From contig NC_064553.1 in assembly GCF_023856365.1 (NCBI RefSeq), forward strand, positions 19,431,453-19,495,452: a stretch of DNA of 64,000 nt, given 5' to 3'. This stretch comes from Brienomyrus brachyistius. Taxonomy: Eukaryota; Chordata; Actinopteri; Osteoglossiformes; Mormyridae. How positions within the stretch are numbered: the first letter of the stretch is position 1; each line of letters opens with the position of its first letter. The translations under genes were made by a program, and so were the position numbers. The notes under the pieces were generated by a model that had not been told where the DNA came from, made no database searches, and worked only from the letters and a program-made list of their open reading frames with translations. This document shows positions 10,088-20,811 of this stretch, one piece after another.

Positions 10088-13000
10088 ACTCCGCAGCAGC
10101 TGCTCTGCCCAACGCCAGTGGCCGCATCCTTTAATCACCCTTCTGATCAGTCTGTCACAGAGCTGCCTCTGCACCTTCACATAAACCCTCACATGTGTCC
10201 ATAATCTACACATGACAAACTACATGATCGACCTACTGATATTTCTATTCAATGATCCACACATGCAAGACACAGAGATACCTAATAGATGCACTCCAGG
10301 GATTTTACTTTTCTTTGTTTATTTTTAAAAGATACCATTTTTGGTTTATATATATTTTTTCTTTTTATTTTCCTTTGCCAACTGTTTTGTAGGTGCATAA
10401 ATTTAAAAAAATGACTGCGGATATTTCTGTATATATCAGGATCAAACAAAAATGAGAAATATTGATAATCACAAACGATACTATGAAGGAGAACAAAACT
10501 GGACAATTACTAGAGAATCAGCCAGTCCACCTTGCTTTTATGGTTGTTTGTGTTTGTATTAAGTTGGGTATACAGCCCTGTCTATGTACACATACACAGA
10601 ATATGTGAATGAGTTATTTTTGCATTGTACTTAAGTTTTTCCACTATTTATGAAAAAAATATGGCTTGAATGTATGTGCAATGATGTTAAAATGTTCAAG
10701 GACTTCTGCCATGAAAAGCAGGTGTTTGAAACCCTTTCGTCACCTCATGGTTATCCCACTATAACAGCACCTTGGTCCCCTACTCATACAAACCCTAGTC
10801 ACAAAGAACAGAGTAGCTATGGAAACCAAAGAATTTTCAAGGCCAAATATCATTCCAGCAAAACTGATAGGTACTCTTACCTCTTTTTTTTAATAATGGG
10901 AAATAAAAGTCTCTGTGTAGTTGGAAATGTTCTTGAAAAAAATGGTCTGTTTAAGTCAGGATCAGTCAGGATTTGTGGTGTAACATTACCCACATAATAA
11001 GCTAATGGGAGAGGTGTGATACGCCCTGATCATTTCTATTATTTTAAATTACATGCATGATTTTAATTGGACATAATCTGTAGTCTTAAAACAGGTTAAA
11101 TGCTTGGTTTGGTATAATCATGTAGTGCTTGCTGTTCCATTTCTGTAAGTTACTGCTAGTGACAGTCCTGTCTGTCCCCTAAGGTCTTTCTCTCTCACTT
11201 CACACCCTGGCATTGCTCCCTGTTAAATACAGCATGCTATTGTTAGAATTGGGATTTTTCTGCAATTTTAGGTACAAGGACCAAGCATTTTTCTAAACAC
11301 ATTTGCCAATTTTTTTCAGCATCCAGTGTGATCTGGAAACCTCATCCTTTGAAGGTTTTCTTTCCACTTTAGCTCCTTCGTTTAGCATGTTAACTATTTT
11401 TTCTGATGATAACATAGCAGTGTGGTATATCTATGTAGTAGTGAATTTGCCCATGGAATAGGAAGTGTGTGCACACACACACACACACAGACTGGACGTT
11501 TGTGTATTTGACATGGAACGAATTATAGGAATAATTGTGCAAGTTCAGTCAGTAATGTTCAGTGTTGAGGAGGTCCCTCTCTTTTGATTTTGTGTTTAAC
11601 AGAAATTAAAACTGTCATAATATTAATGACAGTAACATGGGATACTAACACTCCTGTTTGATATGTGGTCTTTCCCTAAGATGCCGGAAGTGTTTTAAAC
11701 ACCTATGGGGAGAATGTTTGACCAAAGGTGTTCCTGTTCACATCATAAGTCACAGCTGTCAGAGGTTGGACCACCCATTTTCATAAGCCCTTTCTATGCC
11801 ACCGGTTGTTTTGTGTTCCTGCATTAGGAAATGGGGGAGGAAAACTACTATGATAAAAATAAACATTTCTATGAGTAAACTGTGGTTTCTGTAGTTCTGG
11901 AGGCCACACACCTTGTTTTTGAGCACTGCTGGCAGTAAACGGGTATTTCTTTACATTTTCAATGTAACAGGTTTTGTGTTTTCATCCTCGGCATCTAGGT
12001 GTTTGATGTTTTAGTGGTGAATATGTCTGTGATTAGCATGCATGCAAAGCTACATACACAATGCTGGAGTAGACTTAATTGTGTTACATGGTCCTTGTCA
12101 TTTAAACAATGAATGATTGATAATGTGCCTTCATTCACTGCACATGAAAAAGGCACAAACCAAAAATGGCAGGTACATTTGACACCATATGTATGACAGT
12201 AGAGAGATATGAGATTTGTCATTAAGTAAACCGAAGACATATTGAGTACAGTAAGCCCTAGTACATCATGCATGCTACAATGCAGCATTCTTGAAATGTG
12301 ATTTCTGTCCTTCAGTTTTCAGAACACAGTTTTCAGGCCCATTATGTCTGAATCTGACGTTTCTGGCATCTATACATTTCTGTGGAGTGGACTGTGTTTC
12401 TTTTTAGCATAGTCCCAAAAGCTGTACTACATCTAGACATTAGCAGTTAGCATTAGCCATTAGCATCTTAATTCAGTGCAAGTACAATATTTATTGATTT
12501 AGTTGCCTCATGTTAACTGATTTCATTTGATTTATAATACTCAGAACTGACCCATATCTTCAGAATTGGCCTTGACAGGGGAGGGAAAATGCAGAAATGA
12601 TCTTTTTCCCTGGAAATTGAGTTGCATCACAAATTAATGTTTGTTTTTAAATATGTAGTTTTGTATAAAAAATATATATATATATTCACACGTTTAATGT
12701 TTCAGCAATGAAGTTCCAATGAGGTCTTGTTGGAATGGAGCAGTGTAATAGAAATGTGGATCTCCACGATGTACCTGAAATCACCTGGCCCAATGACAGC
12801 TTAATACATATTTGTTCAGTCTCTTTTGTAATTGAACACTGACCTTCTGCATCTTAATCCTTTCTGCTCCGTCCCTATTTGTCACCACCTCCCTGTATAC
12901 TGAAGCTGAAGGTGAATCATTCCATTTAGAAATTTCTGTTTCCTGCATGCTGTTACTAGAATCATAGAATTAAGTTTATAATGCCTATATAATCTCTGTA

Positions 13001-13660
13001 GTGTCCTGGACCCTGGATCTATGGAAGAAGACAATCGCTTCAGTTGAATAACCTCCTTTAAATGTGAACTTCTTTAAGTTTTCACACTGATTGGTTACTG
13101 ATTGGTTAGCCACCTGATTTTTTTCATCTAACCCTAAATCATGCATGCTCTTACACATCTAAGCACATTTTCTTTGTCTGGGAAATTATATAAAAAAATA
13201 ACTCTTGCTTTTCCAGGGTCAATTTCAATATCCTTTCAGTCTCCGTCTTGCACTCACATTGTTTTTGCAATACCATGAACACAGGGTCTGTGTTGTTCCT
13301 GATCGTTACTAAACTTTCTCTTAACAATACAACGGGAAGCCTTGAGTGAATCCACACTGCCGGTGCTGTCACCCGACATCACAGCTCACTCAAACTGTGT
13401 GTCAAGGTATTACAGGAATTTTTCTTCTGGAAGAAAATTGCTATACCTCAGGAGGCTTAACTAGCTTTGTCGCCAAAGGCCAGTTTGCCGCGAGATATAT
13501 TTCTCTTGTGGCTCTTGACTTTGTTTCTTTTTGAGGTGGTATTTATTTTACATTTTTCCTAAATAAACAATTGGGTGTCAACCCCCCCCCCCAATCCTGC
13601 ACTGCTTCAAGCACCTTGACCTCACCTGTGCTCCCAATAAAGTTTTCCTCTTTTTTTGTA
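10088..13660 (+). other. xpr1: probable xpr1 3' UTR and downstream flank
   Basis: AT-rich, non-coding. Candidate polyadenylation signals AATAAA occur at 11858, 13562 and 13636. The last is followed by a T-rich then GT-rich stretch and is the best distal site. Human XPR1 also has a 3' UTR of several kilobases. The true end cannot be set from sequence alone. Confidence 0.5.
13636..13641 (+). terminator. xpr1: candidate xpr1 distal poly(A) signal
   Basis: AATAAA in CTCCCAATAAAGTTTTCCTC, followed within 30 bp by a run of T and then TTTTGTG, a typical downstream element. Position 13562 is a weaker alternative. Confidence 0.5.
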
Positions 13661-14489
13661 TTTGCCAATTGTCACTTTTGTGCTTCAGATATTTTAATTA
13701 TGTGAATACATAATTAAATCACAGGCCTGTTCATAGTAAGTTGTGTTAAATATTGACTATAAACTTTTCAATCAAACTATTTCTGTGTTGGGCATTTTTT
13801 CTTTATAATTCTCCACTTCCTATTAAGCTAATTTTGTGATATAATTTTGAGAACAAGACAAGACTAATGAAGTTGGACAGGTTAACAGAGAATGTGTTTT
13901 ATTTTCCTCTGCATGGCTTGTGTACCATACATTATGAACACACATCACATTTTCCTTACTATACTGTATGTGGCTCTTTAAAGTGGTGTCATTTTTCAGA
14001 AGAAATTTCCAATGCGCTGTAAAAAATAAAATTTTGTATCTTGAGAGGCAAATTTCTGGTGTGTTAAAGTGTCAGATACCAGATTCAGTGGAACTTGGGT
14101 GGAGGGGACATTTTTTCAGGGGCAGTTATTTTAATTCTCGTGAATCCATGATTTCGTTCTGTGTCAGCCTGTGTGATGTTTCAGTGCTGTAGTCTTCTAA
14201 TCGTCTTAATTACCATGTTGAGTAAGGAACGTACGCTCTATACCTTTTAAATCTCTAAATTCTGTGTCATAAGACCAAGGAATGATTGGTTCTAAATTCT
14301 GCTTTTTGTATCTTAGCTTGTACAGTGTTGTTCAATGTGTTGTTCTGTACTATGATGATTTATCAGTTGGTCTGTTTTGTATTCTTTGTAAGGTTTTCAG
14401 TGGCTCTGTCATAGTTGATTTTTATAAATCATGATTTATAAAGGGATAGCCCTGAGTCTTACTTTTATTTTTTATCATTTTCTTGTTTA
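13661..14489. other. intergenic, nothing recognised
   Basis: AT-rich. Short frames only, none resembling a protein. Confidence 0.5.
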
Positions 14490-14982
14490 CAGTGGATACA
14501 GAAAGTATTTGGAACCTTTCACATTTTTCAAATTTTATGTTGCAGCCTTGTGCCAAAATTGTTTAAAATCATTTTTGTCATCAATCTACACTCAATACTC
14601 CATAATAAAGCAAAAACAGTATTTTAGAAACCTGCAAATTTCTTAAATAAAAAAAGAAACATCACAATGAATTATGTATTCAGACCCTCTACTAAGTACT
14701 TAGTATGAGCATCTTTGGTGGCAATTACAGCCTTGAGTATTCTTGGGTATGATGCGACAAGCTTTGCGGACGTAGATTTGGAGATTTTCTGCCATTTTCT
14801 GCTTCTCAAGCTCTGCTATTTTGGATGGAGACTCTCAATGGACAACCAGTATCAAGTCTCTCCATAGATGTTCAGCTGAGTTCAAGTCCAGCTTCTGGCT
14901 GAGCCACACTAGAACATTCATGGAGATGTCGTTCAGCACTCCTGCATTGACTTTGCTATGTGCTTACGGTCATTGTCCTGGG
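14490..14982 (-). mobile_element. Tc1-like transposon fragment
   Basis: Begins CAGTGGATACAGAAAGTAT, a Tc1-type terminal-repeat start (on +). Read on the minus strand, it contains a decayed transposase C-terminus: around 14890, SQKLDLNSAEHLWRDL matches the SP.LNPIEHLWRDLK block that carries the final glutamate of the D,D34E triad. The sequence stops at about 14982, where a hAT element begins eight bases later. The N-terminal half of the transposase is missing. Confidence 0.7.
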
Positions 14983-14990
14983 GCCTGGTG

Positions 14991-16833
14991 CAGAGACGGA
15001 TTATGGGTTGTGTGGGCCCCTGGGCAAAACGTTCGTGAGGCCCCCCCCCCCCCCTCAAAAAAAAAAAAAAAAAAACGCCAGCATTGTCTGGGATGGCTAG
15101 TTGCTATGTCATCATGCCACTTGTGGGTCCAAACTAGTGCGGCGTACGCGTACCATGTTGTAAAAACAGAATGATGTTGACAAAACTATCTTTGCCGTTT
15201 TTTACCTCGGAAAAAGTGAAAAGAAGGTGGCTTAAGTTGATACAGTAAATTGGATCTCAAATTATAATCAGTACAGCCTAATGCCATTACCTCACGTTAA
15301 TGTTAGCACCAGGTTACCCATCTCTGTTTATAGAGACAGGTAGCAACGTAGCACAACCAGATCGTACCATAACAAACATTATTTGTTTGAATTATCCAGA
15401 ATGTGCTAGTTCGAAATAGAAATGGAAATGTCTATAAAAGTGAACCAAAATGCCATATACCTGTTATAATCTGCAATTGTTGCTTTGCAGCTTTCCCAAA
15501 GAAGACAATTACATCCTCGAAGCTAGGGGGCAGTCATATCATGCGCAGGGTCAGGAACAAATAAATTCAAGGACACCAACAGAATGAAATGGTAAAGTAA
15601 GCGAAATCACAAATACTACCCACCCGTGTCATATTTAATAAACCAATAACTTAGATAAACAGCAGGTTTACACGTGGGTTGTCAGAATGTTGTGGAGAAG
15701 TGCGCTCATGTAGTTGAGAGGTGGCCGGGCGTTAGCTTGCCAGATGCAAGTTGACATGTATAAATCTGACGATGGTATAAGGTGCAACGAATAGACCCAA
15801 CAAGAAATATGATGCGGTCAAAATAATATGTGCTGTGAATTTCTTGCCAACTAGAGCCACGGCGGGCAGATGATAAATGGAACCTATTGTCCTACCTTAA
15901 AACTTCGTAGCTGCAGTTAATGTTGTCGTTAGCTGTGTGATCCTTTTGTCTTCTTCCCGGCTCATGGAAGTCTTTATCAGTTTAAATTTACGATTGTAGA
16001 TCTACTTTTATTACATTACTTTTCGTTCTTTTACTTTATGCCATATAGATTTAGGAGGGCAAGCATACTATAATACAGATTGAAACAAAAAAAAACACGT
16101 TGCGCCACGATAAGAAAAACATATCCATGATTTCAACTTGGGAATGCCCACTAGAAACGTCTACCGCACGCCCATATAATTCTTTTATTTTCTTCATTTA
16201 AATTGCTTCATTTTCTGTCAAATCCGTGTACATTTGCTATTACTGACCAATTGGGCTGAAATTAACGATACCCTTGTTTAAAAGCGTGGCTTTTCTTCCC
16301 TTAGCAACCGTTGGCATGGGTAAACAAAATCAACTAAGCGATATGATCTAGCTTATTTTGCTGATAAAATCGGCAATGTATTTGGTACAATAACGTGGAT
16401 TAAAATAGCATTAAAACAATGTATTGCATGCAGAACTTCCTAGAGTAGAATAACACCCTAAAATCTTTGATCCGAATATTAGCAACATTCCATAACCTGT
16501 GCGAAGCAGCCACAGACTGTGTATTGGCAGCAGCCGGTGGGCTGGGCTCTACACTGGCAGACACTGCACTGGGGCCCCCTGAAAGCACCGACCCCCCCCC
16601 ACCACCACAACCACCACAATTCAAGGGCCCTTGGCAGCCAAACGCCCTCCCTATAGGGTCAGGGGCCCTTGTAGGCAGAGGATCAAAGAATGTAGGCCCT
16701 CTAAAATAGACAAACGAAAATACATTATTGATAAGCGCTGCTAATTGTTTTGGGCTAGGGGCCCCACGGGCCCCCTGCACCCCAAGGGCCCCTGGGCAGC
16801 GGCCCCGCTGGCCCGGTCCGTAATCCGTCCCTG
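14991..16833. mobile_element. non-autonomous hAT element (1843 bp) with 8-bp target duplication
   Basis: The left end CAGAGACGGATTATGG and the right end, read inward on the other strand (CAGGGACGGATTACGG), form terminal inverted repeats of the hAT type (CAGNG...). Flanking 8-bp direct repeats GCCTGGTG (14983-14990) and GCCTGGCG (16834-16841) differ at one base, fitting a hAT target duplication. The subterminal ends are rich in GGGCCC/GGCCCC. No transposase-like frame exists inside. The short frames at 16400-16780 are a proline/glycine low-complexity shadow of the C/G-rich right end. An internal C11/A17 run lies at about 15040-15076. Confidence 0.8.
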
Positions 16834-16841
16834 GCCTGGCG

Positions 16842-17189
16842 GGGTTACTGGCTTATTAGGGTAACTTCTCGGATTCTAAGTAGTCTGGGCAAAATGTAAA
16901 TGAACGAATATGAAGTCCATTTAAACTGTTGTAGAAATATTTAGCTCAAGTCAATTTTAATATCTCCACCAATATGTACTGAAATTAATTACATTTGAAT
17001 TAATTATTATTTAATGATGATTATTAACTAATTGTTATGCTGAATGGTTGGTTCCTCCAGTTTTTTTCCAAAATTTGTGGAATCCCCGTGAGTTGGTTAA
17101 TGTGAGACTTAAACGGGATTCACTAATTACCAGTATCACTTAGTAACCTGGGTCAGAATGCTCGTCCACCAAGCTACATCACCAGGTAG
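16842..17189. other. no gene; between hAT and Polinton remnants
   Basis: AT-rich, with no coding similarity seen on either strand. Confidence 0.45.
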
Positions 17190-17338
17190 TATAACATACC
17201 TATGGCTATTTTGAGCAAGTACTGTTCAGCATCTTCGCTCATGAACTCCTCTTTGTTTCGAACCATTTTAATTTTGACATCAACCCCATTTAGCATTAGC
17301 CTCTCCTTAAAAAATATATCAGAGTGTATTGGGCACAT
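17190..17338 (-). pseudogene. Polinton/Maverick minor capsid (penton-like) fragment, inverted
   Basis: The minus-strand translation from 17338 downwards reads MCPIHSDIFFKERLMLNG, then VDVKIKMVRNKEEF. This is the H.D.F.Q.K.LLNGVD..I...R.KD.F block of the Polinton minor capsid protein, a jelly-roll penton homologue. The C-terminal part of the same protein lies only tens of bases away, but on the opposite strand (17350-17652). A piece of one gene has therefore been inverted, with loss of the residues between. No start codon context or complete domain. Dead. Confidence 0.6.
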
Positions 17339-17349
17339 CTAATCAAAAA

Positions 17350-17652
17350 CGCCGTTTCTTGATGAAAACGTTGCCCATGAGTATTTCAGTTTGGTTCTGG
17401 CCACGGGGAGACACTTGAAAAACGAGCCTTTCGCCATTGACAGAAACAAGTACATAAGCGGTTACACTTTGTACGCCTTTTACTTGTCACCGGATGAAGA
17501 ATACAACCAAAATCTCTCCCTGGTCAAGAGCGGTAATATGCGCGAGGTTCCGTCAGCTGCTGGCCAGGACTGTGACACTGATAGTTTATGCATGCTTTGA
17601 CAACATAATCGAGATTAACCAAAGGAGAAATGTCTTGTACGATTACTACTAG
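17350..17652 (+). pseudogene. Polinton/Maverick minor capsid (penton-like) C-terminal fragment
   Basis: The plus-strand frame contains SLVLATGRHLKNEPFAIDR, ISGYTLYAFYLSPDEE and NLSLVKSGNM, then changes frame at about 17541. The next frame reads RQLLARTV..LIVYACFDNIIEI and ends at TAG 17650-17652. The ..YTLYAF.L.PD......LSL.K.GN.R....F...L...V..IVYA..D..IEI pattern is the conserved end of Polinton/adintovirus minor capsid proteins. These are structural proteins of a virus-like particle and this copy cannot make one: it has one frameshift, no N-terminus, and part of the gene is inverted next door. The protease gene starts three bases after this stop, the tight capsid-to-protease spacing expected of such elements. 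Confidence 0.68.
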
Positions 17653-17654
17653 TT

Positions 17655-18214
17655 ATGAACACCCTGGATCTATTGAATATCCTCAGTACAAACCGGTGGA
17701 CAGCAAGACATTTTATGAGGTGTTAGCTTGTGATGAGCTGGAGGAAGTAAAGCTTGATAAATTACCAGCAATCGTTATCATCAATACGCATCCGAGGACG
17801 GCCCCGGGAGAGCACTGGTTAGCGCTTTACTTCGGTGACGACACCACCACAGAGTTTTTTGACTCGTTTGGAAATCCTCCAGATCACCCCAGCTTTCCGA
17901 GAGCCGTAAAAGCTTTTATGACAAAGAACTCCGACCGGCTTGTTTACAACACAAAGCAGATTCAAGACGATCTCAGTGTACCGTGTGGCCAACCTTGCCT
18001 TTTTTATTTAATTAACCGCTGTAGAGGCGTTTCTTTTTCTAAAATTCTATCATTTTATAACTATGACCTGAGAAGGAAGGACACCATTTCTCATTTTGTT
18101 TCTAAATTTAAATGTATCAATCGTGTGACAAATGTATTTACCATAACGCAAACGTTGATGTGTTGGAAGGCTATGAAAAAGACATGTAAAAAGACATGTA
18201 TTTGCGTTAAATAG
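17655..18214 (+). pseudogene. Polinton/Maverick adenain-like cysteine protease, frameshifted
   Basis: This is a cysteine protease of the adenovirus maturation-protease family, which cleaves capsid precursors in adenoviruses and Polinton/adintovirus-type elements. The natural start is the ATG at 17655, two bases after the capsid stop. It reads MNTLDLLNIL and then shifts frame near 17710 into the main frame (open 17630-18214). That frame holds the catalytic-histidine block GEHWLALYF, the acidic-residue block FFDSFGNPP and the nucleophile block CGQPCLFYLINRCRG, in the right order and spacing. The tail after about 18100 (lysine/cysteine-rich) is not typical. All three catalytic residues survive, but a frameshift separates the first 18 or so codons. 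A start at 17630 would only be valid if it were used in place of the original. Neighbours are the minor capsid (same strand) and polB (opposite strand). Confidence 0.72.
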
Positions 18215-18249
18215 AAACCACAACGACAAAATATCACGCCAGTCTGGTT

Positions 18250-18560
18250 TTAAAAATTTCCGCAGGTTGCTACGGGTCCGTGGAGACGACTAATACCTCT
18301 AATACTGTCACGTGGCACCTCGGTGGGATTCTTCTTCTTGATCGCTTCTATGAGACGGCAGACATCTTGGTTGGGTATGAGGGTGCCAGGTATGTTGATA
18401 TTTGCCAAGCCCTGTAGAAACTCGACCCTGCCCACAGGTCTTCTTGCCTCGGTCACATTATGTGGGTTGGTAATGTTTTTAAGCAAATCGAGCATATGGG
18501 ACCCCGCAATAGTTTTACCATTAAAAATAAACTCCCCGCGCCGGTTCCATGCAGTGAGTT
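18250..18560 (-). CDS. unrecognised open frame fused to polB remnant
   Basis: The minus-strand frame is open from about 18560 down to the stop at 18250, with an ATG at 18495. It reads NRRGEFIFNGKTIAGSHML and DLLKNIT, then VGRVEFLQGLANINIPGTLIPNQ. I do not recognise it with confidence. The GEF..NG..I.GS...DL...... pattern feels like a recurrent protein of large fish mobile elements. It begins in a different frame just where the polymerase homology ends (about 18620) and lies tail-to-tail with the protease on the other strand (gap 35 bp). It could be a separate Polinton cargo gene whose N-terminus was lost, or sequence brought in by a rearrangement. Open over about 100 codons although surrounding genes are broken. 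Confidence 0.4.
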
Positions 18561-18619
18561 TTCAAGCATTTTGCTCATCATATATTCAACCTTTTTCTTG
18601 TTACGTGTAGTGAAAGCTG

Positions 18620-19600
18620 CAATAAAAACATTGACGTGCCACAGCGTGCTAGGGTACCCCATTATGTTCCGCCATAGGATCATTGCCACATTATCATTCA
18701 GAAAGGAAAAGTGAGACATATCGACCAGCTTTGAAAAAATGAACATGAGAAACTCATCGGGATCTTTGATGATCATCGTGCTTGTCTGATTTATTCTCTG
18801 GTCAAACTTTCCCAAATGGCTGTTTAAGAACAATTTGGTGTTTCACTTTGTTCACCCCGATGTTTTCGGGGTTCAAACGAGTGCCCTCCTTCGCAAAGTA
18901 AGTCTGAATATATTTTTCTTTATCCTCAGTACTCTTTACCCCAGAGGGATAGCCCAAAGCCTCCTGTTTTCCCTTTTAATGGGTGTTATTATAGTCAGTG
19001 AAGAGTGTGTCTGTTCTGTCAAGGAAATGGCAGACTTCGTAGAGCTTGGCAATTTTGTAGCCCTTTTCAACAGCCTTGTTGATTTCAACACAGCACCGCG
19101 TGCCAATCAGAGCCCTCTGCTCATCTGTATGACAGCAGACCCCCTGGCTCTCAACTTCACAGCATGTTCTGCAAAGTGTGAACATGAATTTACCACTGGC
19201 CCTGTAAGGCAGAACCAGTAGGTAAAGACCTCTTGGTGGGTAAACCTTGGCTTTGATCACACCAAAATAAAATTTTAAACATGGTTAAAATCATGGTAAA
19301 TGATTACGGGGTGGCCTATCGGGTGCTCCTTAAACTTGTTGACCGAGGGGTAAAGGCTCATGAAGTCATAGTAATCTATGCATTCGTCGCCCTCTACTTT
19401 AAAGTACAATTGCAAGGCGCCTCCCGAGGATCGATGCGTTTGTCAAATTCCCTCAAGAATGCCTGTACATCTGCATTTTACGCTTTATGGTTATCCCACT
19501 CATGTTCCCAAATAACATGTACATTTATTCATTGATAATCTCATCCCTGAATCTGAGACAGCCCTCTCTTAAGATGACAACATCATTTTTACAGTACTCT
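18620..19600 (-). pseudogene. Polinton protein-primed DNA polymerase B, palm/thumb part (broken)
   Basis: Minus-strand frames carry polymerase family B palm signatures in order. Motif A YDFMSLYPSVN is at about 19335-19370, in a frame interrupted by stops. Next comes a cysteine-rich VLPYR...F.LCRTCCE segment in an open frame at 18976-19260. Then a motif-B-like LNSHLGKFDQR at the start of the 18453-18833 frame is followed by SHFSFLNDNVAMILW and NVFIAAFTT. Motif C (YxDTDS), with the catalytic aspartates, is missing: homology stops at about 18620 and unrelated sequence follows. The order and the LCRTC/FSFLND blocks are typical of Polinton pPolB, which copies the element from protein-primed ends. 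Multiple stops and frame changes make it a pseudogene. Confidence 0.75.
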
Positions 19601-19692
19601 GCCATTTTCCTAAAGTCAAACACCTCGCCCACAACAGAACCGTACCACAGCATAAACTCTCTCTTCTCCTTCTCCATCATGGTTTGCACATC

Positions 19693-19926
19693 TTATGCCT
19701 CAGGTGGCAGGTAGGGGTCGATGTAATTTTGATTTTCTATGGTGTTCCAAAAATGTGGGAAATAGCCTTTCTTTTTGCTCTCAAAACCCAAAGCGGCGGG
19801 GAATGCGCTCAGCTTCATGGGCTGAAAGCAAAGTGAGTCAATGTATCTTTGGCTAAAGTCCTCATCTGTCACACAGGGCAGCAAACTGCTCTGTGTGACA
19901 GACGAGGACTTTAGCCAAAGATACAT
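19693..19926 (-). pseudogene. Polinton polB, segment before palm
   Basis: An open 77-codon frame with YIDSLCFQPMKLSAFPAALG, then KKGYFPHFWNTIENQNYIDP. This is the D.L.F.PMKL..FP.A.G...L.KGYFPH.FNT.EN.NY block that precedes motif A in Polinton polymerases. The first codons of the frame lie inside the hairpin at 19836-19931. Confidence 0.75.
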
Positions 19927-19931
19927 TGACT
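19836..19931. repeat. 41-bp near-perfect inverted repeat (hairpin) inside polB remnant
   Basis: The left arm 19836-19876 and right arm 19891-19931 are reverse complements with a single mismatch, separated by a 14-bp loop (19877-19890). The arms consist of polB coding sequence (the TDEDFSQRYIDS region) that has been duplicated in inverted orientation. Confidence 0.9.
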
Positions 19932-20064
19932 AAAACTTTAGACAAAGATACATAATGTGGGGGGTGACGCCATTTTCAACTAAATATTTCATAAGTAGGT
20001 AACTGTCATAGCTTTTAGAATTGTGCGCTATGAATGTGTACCTTTTGTATCTACGGCTGCAGTA

Positions 20065-20382
20065 CTACTTAAAAAATGCAGCCACACAACCATACCCCTT
20101 AGCGGACCAGCAATTACCCTCAAAGTCAATACAGAAGATGTAATTAGCCATGTTCATCCCCTCGTATTGTCTGCTTTCAAAGTCATGAAACACATAGCGT
20201 TCTGTCAAGTTCTCAGGTTCTACTGACTCGATAAAGCACTGATGCTCGCACTTAGGTGTCAAGTCTTCTTTACAAAAAATACATCTCATATTAGGTTTAC
20301 ATTTATGAGCCTTTGAATCGTTTTTTTTTGTGACGGTGTACTGACGGTTACACTTGTCGCAATACTTGACCGAATCACACAA
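20065..20382 (-). pseudogene. Polinton polB exonuclease-domain start with zinc-ribbon-like cysteines
   Basis: The open 105-codon frame contains CDKCNRQYTV, then KPNMRCIFCKEDL (paired cysteines), then RYVFHDFESRQYEG. The last is an Exo I-type motif (DxE within FHDFES) of the 3'-5' proofreading domain of protein-primed family B polymerases. It ends in FIDFEGN-like sequence and a stop. It overlaps the preceding frame (20286-20789) by about 100 bp in a different reading frame, so a frameshift joins them. Confidence 0.7.
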
Positions 20383-20789
20383 AACATAAAAACTGCCGTC
20401 TGGTTGCTGTTTAGAGTTTTGTGCTGCTCAAAGCAATACCGGAAGCGACAGAAAGACGCACAGTCCTCACATATGTACTCTCTGTGGTGCTTGTGGAGCA
20501 TTCGCTCAAACTCTGCTATGTTTGAGAATGAGACCCTGTTGGTCACAGATAGAACATCTGATTCCTGCAAACGCTTAGCTTCTAGCTCCGCAGAATCGTG
20601 TGCCATGTCGGGGTTTAAGAGGCGGACTACATAGTTAGCAAAGCATAGATTATTGTCAGAGTTTTCAGAAACAATAAGACACCTGAGCTTCTTTTGCAAA
20701 CTGTCAGACTTTAAAAGCTTTGTTAATTTCTGTCGTTTGGCTGCACCACCATTTAAATTAAGAATAATCTGTACGACCAGCTCCAGCAT
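20286..20789 (-). pseudogene. Polinton polB N-terminal region
   Basis: A 167-codon frame includes KKLRCLIVSENSDNNLCFAN, YVVRLLNPDMAHDSAELEAK and FSNIAEFERML. These match the stretch before the exonuclease domain of Polinton polymerases (..N..D.LCFA....LLNPD...........F.DIA.FE..L). A frame change near 20382 leads to the exonuclease segment. Upstream (20790-20811) a short gap with a stop separates it from the acidic frame 20812-21438. Confidence 0.68.
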
Positions 20790-20811
20790 TTCATCGCTGA
20801 AAACCTCTGCA

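Noticed and set aside
11470..11490. Short CA run in xpr1 3' UTR considered as regulatory element
   Set aside because: Only about 20 bp and not distinguishable from ordinary microsatellite.
16400..16780. Overlapping frames on both strands rich in P/G
   Set aside because: Low-complexity sequence of the hAT right end. No protein similarity.
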